A DNA stretch of 64,000 bases from JAAYED01 sp040772225 (GTDB taxonomy: Bacteria; Chloroflexota; Anaerolineae; UBA1429). The DNA is taken from NCBI GenBank assembly GCA_040772225.1, contig JAXGYO010000002.1:1860001-1924000 (forward strand), in the 5' to 3' direction. Position numbers and translations under genes: made by a program. Position 1 is the stretch's first letter. The number at the start of each line of letters is the position of its first letter. A model generated the notes under the pieces. The model saw nothing but the letters and a program-made list of their open reading frames with translations. It did not search any database and had not been told where the DNA came from. Of this stretch, positions 8,278-17,383 are shown piece by piece.

Positions 8278-8991
8278 CTAGACAGCGCGCATCGAGGATG
8301 CGGCCTGTATGTTCAGCGGCAGGGCCGGGCTCATTGTTGCTGTGAGTGTAGCGCTCTTGATGTACTGGCCCTTGGTTGCAGCCGGACGGGCAGCAACTAC
8401 CGCGTTCATGACGGCCGTCAGGTTCGCCATGAGTTCTTGTTCGCTAAAGCTGATCTTGCCTACAGGAATGTGCAGGTTCGCCGTGCGGTCCGTGCGGAAT
8501 TCGACACGTCCCTGCTTGAGCTCCTGGATGGCCCTGCCGATATCCTCGGCCTGCACCACCGTTCCTGTGCGCGGGTTCGGCATCAGGCCACGCGGACCGA
8601 GCACACGACCCAAACGCCCGACCTTGCCCATGACCTGCGGCGTGGCGACGGTCACATCAAAGTCGATCCAGCCACCCTGGATGCGATCGATGAACTCGTC
8701 TGTTCCGACATACTCTGCACCGGCCTCCTGAGCGAGCCTTACGGCTTCACCTTCGACAAAGGCCATAACCCGTACCTGCTGGCCGGTACCTGAGGGCAGC
8801 ATCACTGTGCTGCGGACCTGTTGATCGGCGTGCCGCGGGTCCACGTTCAGGCGAAGATGCAGCTCAACCGTCTCGTTGAACTTGGCGTGAGGCATGCTCT
8901 TGAGCACAGCCACGGCCTCTGACGGATCATACTCACGATCCTTGTCGACCAGCTGCTGAGCCTCCAGATACCGTTTTCCATGTTTTGCCAT
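8278..8991 (-). CDS. rplA: 50S ribosomal protein L1
   Basis: L1 (237 residues) forms the mobile L1 stalk that guides the E-site tRNA. AAGGAG lies 6 bases before ATG 8991. Family signatures include KFNETVELHLRLNVDPRHAD, the GRVLGPRGLMPNPRTGTV loop and EFRTDRTANLHIPVGK. Length is normal for bacteria. L1 often represses its own operon in other bacteria; no clear operator mimic was recognised in the 79-base gap to rplK. Confidence 0.98.
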   Translation of the reverse strand: MAKHGKRYLEAQQLVDKDREYDPSEAVAVLKSMPHAKFNETVELHLRLNVDPRHADQQVRSTVMLPSGTGQQVRVMAFVEGEAVRLAQEAGAEYVGTDEFIDRIQGGWIDFDVTVATPQVMGKVGRLGRVLGPRGLMPNPRTGTVVQAEDIGRAIQELKQGRVEFRTDRTANLHIPVGKISFSEQELMANLTAVMNAVVAARPAATKGQYIKSATLTATMSPALPLNIQAASSMRAV

Positions 8992-9070
8992 GCTTTTCTC
9001 CTTGTGGTTCGTGCGGATGATTCAGACGATCATCCTCCCACCCATACAGGGATTGTACCCTGAGAACCCA

Positions 9071-9496
9071 CTAATCTTTGATCGTGATGCCCATGCTTCG
9101 GGCAGATCCTTCGATCTGCGCCATGGCGCCCTCGACGTCAACGGCGTTGAGATCGGGCATCTTTGCCTCAGCGACCTCGCGCAGCTGCGCCCTGGTGATA
9201 GAGGCCACCTTGAGCGTGTTCGGCTCGGACGATCCCTTTCCAACACCCGCGGCCTTGAGCAACAGATCCTTGGCAGGCGGCGTCTTGGTGATAAAGGAAA
9301 AGGACCGGTCCTGATAGATGGTCACTTCAACCGGGATCACCGTTCCAGCCTGAGCCTGGGTCCGGGCATTGTATTCTTTGCAGAATTGCATAATGTTGAC
9401 GCCGTGCTGGCCGAGTGCCGGACCCACGGGCGGCGCCGGATTGGCCTTGCCGGCCTGAATCTGCAGCTTGACAATCGCCATGATCTTTTTTGCCAT
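9071..9496 (-). CDS. rplK: 50S ribosomal protein L11
   Basis: L11 (141 residues) forms the GTPase-associated centre with 23S rRNA. The proline-rich N-terminal loop PAPPVGPALGQHGVNIMQF and the C-terminal rRNA-binding domain (TPPAKDLLLKAAG, then GSARSMGI) are intact. The likely start is ATG 9496 (MAKKIMAIVKLQI), with GGAGAGG upstream. It lies 46 bases after nusG, in the usual nusG-rplK-rplA order. Confidence 0.98.
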   Translation of the reverse strand: MAKKIMAIVKLQIQAGKANPAPPVGPALGQHGVNIMQFCKEYNARTQAQAGTVIPVEVTIYQDRSFSFITKTPPAKDLLLKAAGVGKGSSEPNTLKVASITRAQLREVAEAKMPDLNAVDVEGAMAQIEGSARSMGITIKD

Positions 9497-9542
9497 CTCG
9501 CTCTACCTCTCCGTGCAGACTGGTCCCTCCGGGCGGGGCAGC

Positions 9543-10196
9543 CTAGATCTTTTCTACCTGTAAAAAGTCCATCTCGACCGGGGTCTCACGCCCAAAGAAG
9601 GAGACCAGCACACGGACTTTGCCGCGCTCCGGATAGATCTCGTCGACCACTGCCATAAAGTCCGCAAAAGGCCCTTCGACGATTCGTACCGTCTCACCCA
9701 GCCGGAAGTTGACTTTGATCCGCGGCTGCTCGGCTTCCATGCGCTCGAGAATCTTGCTCACCTCGGACTCTGTCAGCGGAATCGGTCGGGTGCCAGATCC
9801 CACAAAGCCAGTGACGCCGGGCGTATTTCGCACAACGTACCACGACTCGTCGTCCAGGACCATGTGAACCAGGATATATCCCGGGAACACGCGCTTGCGC
9901 GTGGTGCGCTTTTTGCCCTCGCGGATCTCCACCTCTTCTTCGGTGGGCACCACGACCTCAAAGATACTGCCCTGCATGTCCATGGTCTCTATGCGCTGCT
10001 CGAGGTTTTGCTTGACCTTGTTCTCATACCCTGAGTAGCTGTGGACCACATACCAGGACCCGACGGGCTCCTCAGTGCTCGCTTCGACCTCAACATCCTC
10101 GTCCTGATCCTCAGGCACGAGGTCTTCGGTGGCCATGTCTGCGCTGGCCATGTCTTCCGGATCTTCTGTAGGGTCCATGAACTCGCTCTCTATCAT
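9543..10196 (-). CDS. nusG: Transcription termination/antitermination factor NusG with acidic N-terminal extension
   Basis: The 217-residue protein has a normal NGN domain from about residue 47 (WYVVHSYSGYENKVKQNL, FPGYILVHM) and a C-terminal KOW domain (VRIVEGPFADFMAVVDEI). NusG binds RNA polymerase, reduces pausing and links it to Rho or ribosomes. It is about 40 residues longer than typical NusG because of an N-terminal stretch rich in Asp and Glu. ATG 10196 and ATG 10178 are both possible starts; neither has a perfect Shine-Dalgarno, and both keep the acidic extension. It lies 12 bases after secE. Confidence 0.95.
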   Translation of the reverse strand: MIESEFMDPTEDPEDMASADMATEDLVPEDQDEDVEVEASTEEPVGSWYVVHSYSGYENKVKQNLEQRIETMDMQGSIFEVVVPTEEEVEIREGKKRTTRKRVFPGYILVHMVLDDESWYVVRNTPGVTGFVGSGTRPIPLTESEVSKILERMEAEQPRIKVNFRLGETVRIVEGPFADFMAVVDEIYPERGKVRVLVSFFGRETPVEMDFLQVEKI

Positions 10197-10208
10197 CCTA
10201 TCGATCCG

Positions 10209-10427
10209 CTAACCAACGATCAAGGCGAAAAGACGGGTAAACAGCCAGTCTACCAGCCCCAGTGCGGCACTCATCACAAACATCACAGCCAACACGATGC
10301 CCGTCAGCCGGAGGGCAGCCTGTCGGGTCGGCCAGACGACTTTGCCGACCTCGGCGCGGACTTCCCTAAAGTAGCGGATGAGACGATTCTCTTTTTTCTC
10401 GGGCTGTGCCGCTTGCTTCTTGGCCAC
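10209..10427 (-). CDS. secE: Preprotein translocase subunit SecE
   Basis: This small SecYEG subunit of 72 residues has one transmembrane helix. The start is taken as GTG 10427 (VAKKQAAQPEKK), with AGAGGG upstream; the open frame extends further but that part is not SecE-like. The conserved amphipathic region (YFREVRAEVGKVVWPTR) is followed by a membrane span of about 20 residues (IVLAVMFVMSAALGLVDWLF). The secE-nusG order is near-universal. Confidence 0.95.
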   Translation of the reverse strand: MAKKQAAQPEKKENRLIRYFREVRAEVGKVVWPTRQAALRLTGIVLAVMFVMSAALGLVDWLFTRLFALIVG

Positions 10428-10571
10428 GGTTGGACCCTCTTTCCTCTGCAGGGTGATCAATGTCACCGTTCGACCGAACCAGAAACACCGTAGACCAGAG
10501 TAGGCTACCGTCACTGCGACCTACGGATGTGCCAGAGTGCCTCTGGATACGGTGTCTGGTGATCCTACAGG

Positions 10572-10644
10572 CAGGCGAGGCAGGAATTGAACCCGCAACC
10601 TACGGTTTTGGAGACCGTTGCTCTGCCAATTGAGCTACTCGCCT
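10572..10644 (-). tRNA. tRNA-Trp (CCA anticodon)
   Basis: The minus strand folds as a cloverleaf with acceptor AGGCGAG/CTCGCCT, D-arm TAGCTCAATTGGCAGAG, anticodon loop CTCCAAA (CCA) and T-arm GCGGGTTCAATTCCTGC. The 3' CCA is not encoded. It lies between rpmG and secE, a common arrangement. Confidence 0.97.
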
Positions 10645-10651
10645 GCGAAAC

Positions 10652-10816
10652 CTAGCGCTGCTCGCGATGCTCTGTGTGCCTGCGGCAGCGCGGACAATAC
10701 TTGTTCAATGCGATGCGGCCCGCGTCGTTGCGCCGGTTCTTCTCAGTGAGATAGTTGCGCTCTTTGCACTCGGTGCAGGCCAGCGTAATGATGATACGAT
10801 CTGCTCGTTTTGCCAT
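10652..10816 (-). CDS. rpmG: 50S ribosomal protein L33
   Basis: This 54-residue gene starts at ATG 10816. The protein begins MAKRADRIIITLACTECKER, continues with NYLTEKNRRND and ends near CPRCRRHTEHREQR. It has both CxxC pairs (CTEC and CPRC) of the zinc-binding form of L33. It sits 47 bases after tuf and 7 bases before tRNA-Trp, the standard tuf-rpmG-trnW-secE order. The ribosome binding site (GGAAGGT) is weak and rather distant. Confidence 0.95.
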   Translation of the reverse strand: MAKRADRIIITLACTECKERNYLTEKNRRNDAGRIALNKYCPRCRRHTEHREQR

Positions 10817-10863
10817 GGCTTATGACGCTACCTTCCATAGCCCGGGAGACCAGGCCCCCGAGT

Positions 10864-12066
<1,203 letters not shown>

Positions 12067-12112
12067 CCCGCTATCCTCCTGCGATGTTGGGGCCAGGGTC
12101 CCCACCGAGAAA

Positions 12113-12188
<76 letters not shown>

Positions 12189-12203
12189 GACCTGCTGACA
12201 AGG

Positions 12204-12285
12204 TGGGCAGAGAAGGATTCGAACCTCCGAAGGCGCTGCCAGCTGATTTACAGTCAGCCCCCTTTGGCCACTTGGGTATCTGCCC
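12204..12285 (-). tRNA. tRNA-Tyr (GTA anticodon)
   Basis: This class II tRNA of 82 bases has acceptor GGGCAGA/TCTGCCC, anticodon stem-loop CTGA-CTGTAAA-TCAG (anticodon GTA), a long variable arm (GGCAGCGCCTTCGG region) and a T-arm with GGTTCGAATCC. The 3' CCA is not encoded. Confidence 0.96.
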
Positions 12286-12323
12286 AAAACTACACGATCG
12301 ATTTGGAAACTGCTCTTGTTCTG

Positions 12324-12396
12324 AGCCGACGGAGGGACTTGAACCCACAACCGACGGTTTACAAAACCGTTGCTCTGCCAATTGAGCTACGTCGGC
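12324..12396 (-). tRNA. tRNA-Thr (TGT anticodon)
   Basis: The cloverleaf has acceptor GCCGACG/CGTCGGC, anticodon stem-loop ACGGT-TTTGTAA-ACCGT (anticodon TGT) and T-arm TGTGGGTTCAAGTCCCTC. The 3' CCA is not encoded. It is the first gene of the tRNA-tuf-ribosomal-protein transcript. Confidence 0.97.
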
Positions 12397-12451
12397 CTGT
12401 CGTCCTCGGAACGGTGTCAAGGGTTCGCCGGCCAGAAAGCACCAAGAGGAT

Positions 12452-12479
12452 AGTATACGGATATGCCGATAACGGTCAA
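12452..12479 (-). promoter_or_regulatory. Promoter of the tRNA-tuf-secE-nusG-rpl operon
   Basis: On the minus strand TTGACC (12474-12479) and TATACT (12452-12457) are separated by 16 bases. The predicted start is about 50 bases before tRNA-Thr(TGT). It is a strong match for a highly expressed operon. Confidence 0.65.
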
Positions 12480-12508
12480 ATAAGCACATCGCGGGCACGG
12501 AAGATGCT

Positions 12509-13270
12509 TCAGACGCGCGCGCGCGAACCTCCAGCATCCCGTGCGGTTAACGTTTCGTACATCACGATGGCTCCAGCGACCGACACGTTCAGTGAGCTGA
12601 TCCTGCCTCGCATCGGAATGCTCAAGAGATAGTCGCACTGCTCTGTCACCAGCCGCCGCATGCCGTGCCCCTCACTGCCAAGGACCAGCGCGAGTGGCCT
12701 GCGATAGTCAGCGCGGCGATAGTCCTGAGCATCGGGCCGATCCTCGATGCCAGCTATCCAGAGCCCTCTCTGTTGAAGCTGCTGCAGTGTTCGGGCGATG
12801 TTGGTAACCGAACTTATGAGCAGGTGCTCGGCTGCCCCTGCCGATGCGCGGCTCACCGCCGGCGTGATCTGCGCCGCGCGCTGTGAGGCGATCACCACGC
12901 CGTGAACGCCTGCTGCCTCGGCCGTGCGCAGCAGGGCCCCCACGTTTTGTGGGTCTTGAAGCTCATCGAGCACCAGCAGCAGGGGGTCCTGACTGGAGGC
13001 TTCCGCATGAGCCAGAATCTGGTCTAGATCGGCGTATGGATACTCACTCACCCGGGCGACGATGCCCTGATGAGTGAGCTCGTCGCCCAGGCGGTCCAGC
13101 TCATGCCGTGGTGCGCGGTTCACGGGAACGCGTGCCGCGCGGCAGAGCCCCAGGATCTCTGCGATGATCCCTTGCTCGCCCGTGCGTTCCGCGAGCGTGA
13201 CGCTCTCAAAGCGCCGGCGCCCCGCGATAAGTGCTTCGCGGATCGCGTTGCGCCCAGCCAGAATCTCCAT
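12509..13270 (-). CDS. rlmB: SpoU-family 23S rRNA 2'-O-methyltransferase (RlmB-like)
   Basis: This 253-residue SPOUT enzyme has an N-terminal L30e-like substrate-binding domain (MEILAGRNAIREAL) and the three SpoU motifs: motif 1 DPQNVGALLRTAEAAG, motif 2 LVLGSEGHGM and motif 3 IPMRGRISSLNVSVA. The family methylates the ribose of G2251 in 23S rRNA or, in related members, tRNA guanosines; the exact target is inferred from the best-known homologue. It starts 12 bases after cysS, an arrangement often seen (cysS with rlmB). Confidence 0.9.
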   Translation of the reverse strand: MEILAGRNAIREALIAGRRRFESVTLAERTGEQGIIAEILGLCRAARVPVNRAPRHELDRLGDELTHQGIVARVSEYPYADLDQILAHAEASSQDPLLLVLDELQDPQNVGALLRTAEAAGVHGVVIASQRAAQITPAVSRASAGAAEHLLISSVTNIARTLQQLQQRGLWIAGIEDRPDAQDYRRADYRRPLALVLGSEGHGMRRLVTEQCDYLLSIPMRGRISSLNVSVAGAIVMYETLTARDAGGSRARV

Positions 13271-13282
13271 CTCGCTCAGTCC

Positions 13283-14725
13283 CTATCCAATCGTCCAGGA
13301 GGTGCCTTGCGGGCCATCCTGCAGCTGCACGCCGAGGGCGCTCAAGCCGTCTCGCAACTTGTCGGCCAGCTCGTACGCCCGTGCCTGGCGCAGCTCGCGT
13401 CGTGTCTCGATCAAGAGTTCGATCAACTGCCGCGAGAGCTCTGGCGCATCGGACTCTCGCAGCTGATCAGGGAGCACACCCAGCACATCGCCCGCCAGCC
13501 GTCCAAAGAGACGGTCGATGACCTCCATATCTCCGCTGGTCAACGTGCCCGGTTCCTGCAGCAACACATTTGTGGCACGGCTGAAATCGAACAGCGCTGC
13601 GATGGCCCCCGGCGTGTTAAAGTCGTCATCCATGCTGGCCTCAAAGGATGCTCGGCTCGATTCCGCCAGCCTGGCGACCTCTGATGATGCTGCTCCTTCG
13701 GGCGCGGAGGCAAGCTGTCTGCGCACGGCGCGGACGGTGCCATAGAGCCGCTCGAGGCCCCTGGCAGCAGCGTCCACCGCTTCCTCGGTCATATCCAGGG
13801 GGCCGCGGTAGTGACTCTGCAGGATGAAAAAGCGCAAGACCATCGGGTCCCAGCGCTCATAGGCCCGCTCCAGCGTGATGAAATTCCCGAGCGACTTGTG
13901 CATCTCCTCGCCACGGATCATCAGCATGCCATTGTGCACCCAGTAGCGCGCAAATGGCAGGCCGGTAGCTGCCTCTGCCTGCGCGATCTCGCATTCGTGG
14001 TGAGGGAACTTGTTCTCTACCCCGCCGCCGTGGATGTCAAAGGGTTGGCCCAGGTACTTGGTCGACATCACGGTGCACTCAATGTGCCAGCCGGGATATC
14101 CCTCGCCCCAGGGACTGCTCCAGCGCATCACATGTTCTGGATCTGCCTTTTTCCAGAGCGCAAAGTCCTCGGGGCTGTGCTTGTCCTCGGCCTGCTGCAC
14201 GCGCGTGCCACTCTGTGCCTCCTCCAGCCGGCGCCCCGAAAGCTTGCCATAGTCCTCAAAGCGTGAGACATCAAAATAGACCGAACCGTCGGACACATAG
14301 GCGTGGCCGTTATCTACCAGTGCCTGTATCCAGTCGATCATTTCATGGACGTGGCCCGTTGCCCGCGGCGAAATGTCCGGTCGCAGGACATTCAGCCGGT
14401 CCATGTCTGCAAAGTAACGTCGCGTATAGTGCTCGGCGAGCTGCATAGGCTGCATCTGCTCGCGCCTGGCGCCCTGCACGATCCGGTCCTCACCACTGTC
14501 CAGGATATGTCCGACGTCTGTGATGTTCTGGACATAGAGTACCTGGTAGCCCATGTAGCGCAGGTAGCGGACCATGATATCAAAGTTGACATAGGTCTTG
14601 CCATGTCCCAGGTGCGCATCGTTATAGACCGTGGGACCGCAGACATACATATGCACACGCCCGGGGTGCAAGGGTTCAAAGAGCTGTTTTTCGCGGGCAA
14701 GCGAGTTGTAGATTGAGAGCGCCAT
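13283..14725 (-). CDS. cysS: Cysteinyl-tRNA synthetase
   Basis: CysRS (480 residues) charges tRNA-Cys. The start is ATG 14725, with AGGAG 7 bases upstream. The class I HIGH motif reads HLGHGKTYV after CGPTVYNDA, the form seen in Bacteroidetes-type and similar CysRS rather than HIGNAR. The zinc site is present (WHIECTVMS, then FPHHECE), and the KMSKS equivalent is MHKSLGNF. The C-terminal anticodon-binding region (DMEVIDRLFGRLAGDVLG) is intact. It is downstream of gltX and tightly coupled to rlmB. Confidence 0.96.
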   Translation of the reverse strand: MALSIYNSLAREKQLFEPLHPGRVHMYVCGPTVYNDAHLGHGKTYVNFDIMVRYLRYMGYQVLYVQNITDVGHILDSGEDRIVQGARREQMQPMQLAEHYTRRYFADMDRLNVLRPDISPRATGHVHEMIDWIQALVDNGHAYVSDGSVYFDVSRFEDYGKLSGRRLEEAQSGTRVQQAEDKHSPEDFALWKKADPEHVMRWSSPWGEGYPGWHIECTVMSTKYLGQPFDIHGGGVENKFPHHECEIAQAEAATGLPFARYWVHNGMLMIRGEEMHKSLGNFITLERAYERWDPMVLRFFILQSHYRGPLDMTEEAVDAAARGLERLYGTVRAVRRQLASAPEGAASSEVARLAESSRASFEASMDDDFNTPGAIAALFDFSRATNVLLQEPGTLTSGDMEVIDRLFGRLAGDVLGVLPDQLRESDAPELSRQLIELLIETRRELRQARAYELADKLRDGLSALGVQLQDGPQGTSWTIG

Positions 14726-14819
14726 ATATGTACTCCTGCAGGGGATAGTCCGGCGGATCGGCTCGCTGCGCGGGACGGTCGCTACACGCGCCGTCCCCAA
14801 GCACAGATGCACTGGCAGG

Positions 14820-16325
14820 CTATGCGGTGGGCTGGCATAGGTCGTGACTCTCCTGTGCGCGCTGTCTGCAGCGCTGTTCTCCGAGCAGTGATGTGACGAC
14901 CCCCAGGCAGGGGCCTCTAAGGCTGCCGGTGAGCGCCGCTCGGATGGGGAACATCACCTGGCGGCCCCTCAGGCCGTCAGAGTCGCGCAGAGCATGGCGC
15001 AGTTCGGTCAGCCAGGCATTGGCGGCTTCCGGTGTACTGATGGCGGCTGCGGTCAAACCATCCAGAAACGCAGAGAGGGCTCGTGCCGCCTGGGGCTCTG
15101 CCAGCGCCTGCTGTGCTTCCTCGGTGGTATCTGGTGGGTGAGGAGCCAGGGCAAAGGCACAGAGCACCACCATATCGGACAGGGTCGTGGCCTCTTCCTG
15201 GGCAGCGCCGACAAGCAGAGAGTACCAGTGTTCTGGCGCGTGCGCCGTCCCCTCAGCGGCCTCCCAGCGTCCGTAGGCCTCCTCCAGCCGCGGGCGCAAG
15301 AGATCGGCAATGTGGCCGCGATCTGCGCGCTGGAGTTGCTTTTGATTGAACCACTCCAGACGGGCAGCATCGAATGTCGACGGGTTGGCAGATAGCCGGC
15401 GCACATCAAACAGGCGAACGAGATCGTCCAATGTATTGCGCTCGGCGTTGCGCCCGGGGGCCCAGCCAAGGGTGGCGGCATAGGCTAGAATCGCCTCAGG
15501 GAGGTAACCCTCGCGGGCATAGTGCTCGATGGATGTGTCACCGTGCCGTTTGCTCATTTTGCTGCCGTCGGGTGACAGGATCAGCGATATGTGGCCAAAG
15601 CGTGGCGCGACATAGCCGAGGGCCTCGTACAGGAGCAGTTGCCGCGGCGTGTTGGAGAGATGCTCCTCGCCCCGCAGCACATCGGTGATACCCATCGCGT
15701 GATCGTCCACGACGACGGCGAGGTTGTAAAAGGTACGTCCCTCTGCCAATGTCTCATCGGCGGCGCGGTAGATGGCAAAGTCGCCCAGGTCGTTTGACGC
15801 GTAGGTGACCTCGCGACGGATCAGGTCGGTGAACGTCATCTGGCGTCCTTCGGGCACGCGAAAACGGTACACGGGCGAACGCCCGAGGCGCCGCAACCGT
15901 TCACGCGCCTCTGGATTCCGGCAGTGGCCGTTGTACCTCGGCGGCTTGCCTGATGCCAGCGCCACGCGCCGCTGCTCCGCCAGTTCCTCGGGCGAGCAGT
16001 AGCAGGGGTACACGGCATCCATATCGATCAGCCGTTCCATCGCCTGTCGATAGAGATGTTGCCGCTCGGACTGGCGATAGGGGCCATAGTCTCCGCCGAT
16101 ATCCGGGCCCTCGTCCCAGTTCAGCCCCAGCCACTTTAGCTGCCCGAAGAGGTCTTGCTCGAACTGCCTCTGGGAGCGTTCCGGATCGGTATCCTCCACG
16201 CGCAAGATAAAGCGGCCGTCCTGCTTGCGGGCGTGAAGATAGTTGAACAGCGCCGTGCGCACGCTGCCGATGTGTTGCTTGCCGGTTGGGCTGGGTGCGT
16301 AACGCACGCGAACAGGTTCGCCCAT
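14820..16325 (-). CDS. gltX: Glutamyl-tRNA synthetase
   Basis: GluRS (501 residues) belongs to class Ib. The start is ATG 16325 (GEPVRVRYAPSPTGKQHIGS), with GGTGAG just upstream; an earlier in-frame ATG at 16352 has no ribosome binding site. The HIGH motif is HIGS and the KMSKS motif is SKMSKRHGDTS. The segment YPCYCSPEELAEQRR is typical of bacterial GluRS. A well-formed promoter lies 60-90 bases upstream, and gltX-cysS-rlmB probably form one transcript. Confidence 0.96.
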   Translation of the reverse strand: MGEPVRVRYAPSPTGKQHIGSVRTALFNYLHARKQDGRFILRVEDTDPERSQRQFEQDLFGQLKWLGLNWDEGPDIGGDYGPYRQSERQHLYRQAMERLIDMDAVYPCYCSPEELAEQRRVALASGKPPRYNGHCRNPEARERLRRLGRSPVYRFRVPEGRQMTFTDLIRREVTYASNDLGDFAIYRAADETLAEGRTFYNLAVVVDDHAMGITDVLRGEEHLSNTPRQLLLYEALGYVAPRFGHISLILSPDGSKMSKRHGDTSIEHYAREGYLPEAILAYAATLGWAPGRNAERNTLDDLVRLFDVRRLSANPSTFDAARLEWFNQKQLQRADRGHIADLLRPRLEEAYGRWEAAEGTAHAPEHWYSLLVGAAQEEATTLSDMVVLCAFALAPHPPDTTEEAQQALAEPQAARALSAFLDGLTAAAISTPEAANAWLTELRHALRDSDGLRGRQVMFPIRAALTGSLRGPCLGVVTSLLGEQRCRQRAQESHDLCQPTA

Positions 16326-16383
16326 ACTCTCACCATCTGCTAAGGGCGCCATGTCTGATAGTCTGCCCGCGCCCTGAACAGGG

Positions 16384-16412
16384 ATGTTAACATGTGCGTT
16401 ATGATCTGTCAA
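16384..16412 (-). promoter_or_regulatory. Promoter for gltX-cysS-rlmB
   Basis: On the minus strand a perfect TTGACA (16407-16412) is followed after 17 bases by TAACAT (16384-16389) preceded by TGT, an extended -10. The predicted 5' leader is about 50 bases. Confidence 0.6.
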
Positions 16413-16462
16413 TGCGTCCGAAAGCATTCATGCCGTTAGTGGCCCCGCCGCGCACCGCGGGG

Positions 16463-16492
16463 TTGACAGCGCTCTCCTCCCCGCGCTACCAT
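16463..16492 (+). promoter_or_regulatory. Promoter for the MBL-fold hydrolase gene
   Basis: TTGACA at 16463-16468 and TACCAT at 16487-16492 are separated by 18 bases, with the start codon about 37 bases after the predicted transcript start. It is divergent from the gltX promoter. Confidence 0.45.
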
Positions 16493-16535
16493 CGACCAGC
16501 ACGAATGACTGGAACAAGAGTGAGGAGGCAGTGGG

Positions 16536-17360
16536 ATGCGGCTTGTATGCGTAACGGATAACTGCGTTCAGCGTGGTTCACATTTCTGGGGCGAACATGG
16601 GCTCTGTTTCTGGATCGAAACCGGGCAGGGCAATGTGCTGTGGGATACTGGCCAGACGCCGGAGGTGCTCAACCACAATCTCGCGATGCTCAAACTGGAT
16701 GATCAGCCTGTGGATGCTCTGGGCCTGAGCCATGCCCATTATGACCATACCGGTGGTCTCAGATCTGTGCTCGCCCGTTACCCTGGCGTGACCGTGTTTG
16801 GCAATGCCTCTCTCTTTGAGCGGCGCTTTGGCCAATCCGGCGATGTTGTGCGCGAGATTGGACTGAGCGGCGATATTCGGGAGTGGCAGACTCTGGCCAG
16901 CTTCTCGCTTTCCGATGCGCCCCAGGAGATGATTGCTGGCGTGAGGACGACGGGCCGCATCGCGCCGCGCCCTTTCCCTCCAGGAGCCAGCCCTCATCAT
17001 GTCATTCGCCAGGGTGAGGCATTCGTGCCCGATCCCTATGCTGATGACATGTCGCTGGTCTTGAAGGTCCGGGGCGGCATTGTTCTCTTGTGCGGTTGTT
17101 GCCACGCCGGGTTGCGGAACACGCTGGCCACTGTGCGGAGCCAGACCGATGAACCGCTCGTGGCGATCATCGGCGGAACGCACCTGGCGGATGCGACAGA
17201 GCAAGAGTTCGCCGCTCTGGTTGAGCTGCTCAAACAGGAAAGCTCTCCAAGACTGTATCTCAACCACTGCACCGGCGAACGTCCCGTGTATGCGCTGCGC
17301 GCGGCCTTTGGGGAGCTGGTATCGCCCTGCCCGGTGGGTACAGTGATCACCTTTGACTAG
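16536..17360 (+). CDS. MBL-fold metal-dependent hydrolase (COG1237-type)
   Basis: The 274-residue protein starts at ATG 16536 after AGGAGG. The metallo-beta-lactamase signature HAHYDHTGG gives three of the zinc ligands. Later ligands fit GCCHAGLRNTL and the C-terminal LNHCTGERPVYALRAAFG. This arrangement, with HCTG near the end, is that of the archaeal/bacterial COG1237 group, which includes enzymes annotated as 7,8-dihydropterin-6-methyl-aminobenzene-phosphate synthase. The substrate here is unknown. It has its own promoter and converges on the DAHP synthase gene. Confidence 0.85.
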   Translation: MRLVCVTDNCVQRGSHFWGEHGLCFWIETGQGNVLWDTGQTPEVLNHNLAMLKLDDQPVDALGLSHAHYDHTGGLRSVLARYPGVTVFGNASLFERRFGQSGDVVREIGLSGDIREWQTLASFSLSDAPQEMIAGVRTTGRIAPRPFPPGASPHHVIRQGEAFVPDPYADDMSLVLKVRGGIVLLCGCCHAGLRNTLATVRSQTDEPLVAIIGGTHLADATEQEFAALVELLKQESSPRLYLNHCTGERPVYALRAAFGELVSPCPVGTVITFD

Positions 17361-17383
17361 CAGTCTCGCGAGGCCTGGGCGCG

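Noticed and set aside
12415..12420. TTGACA on the minus strand just upstream of tRNA-Thr(TGT)
   Set aside because: Its -10 would fall inside the tRNA gene; the TTGACC-16-TATACT pair at 12452-12479 is correctly placed.
14772..14797. GGGACGG/CCGTCCC hairpin between gltX and cysS
   Set aside because: Seven base pairs with no T-run in a GC-rich gap; not convincing as terminator or regulatory element.
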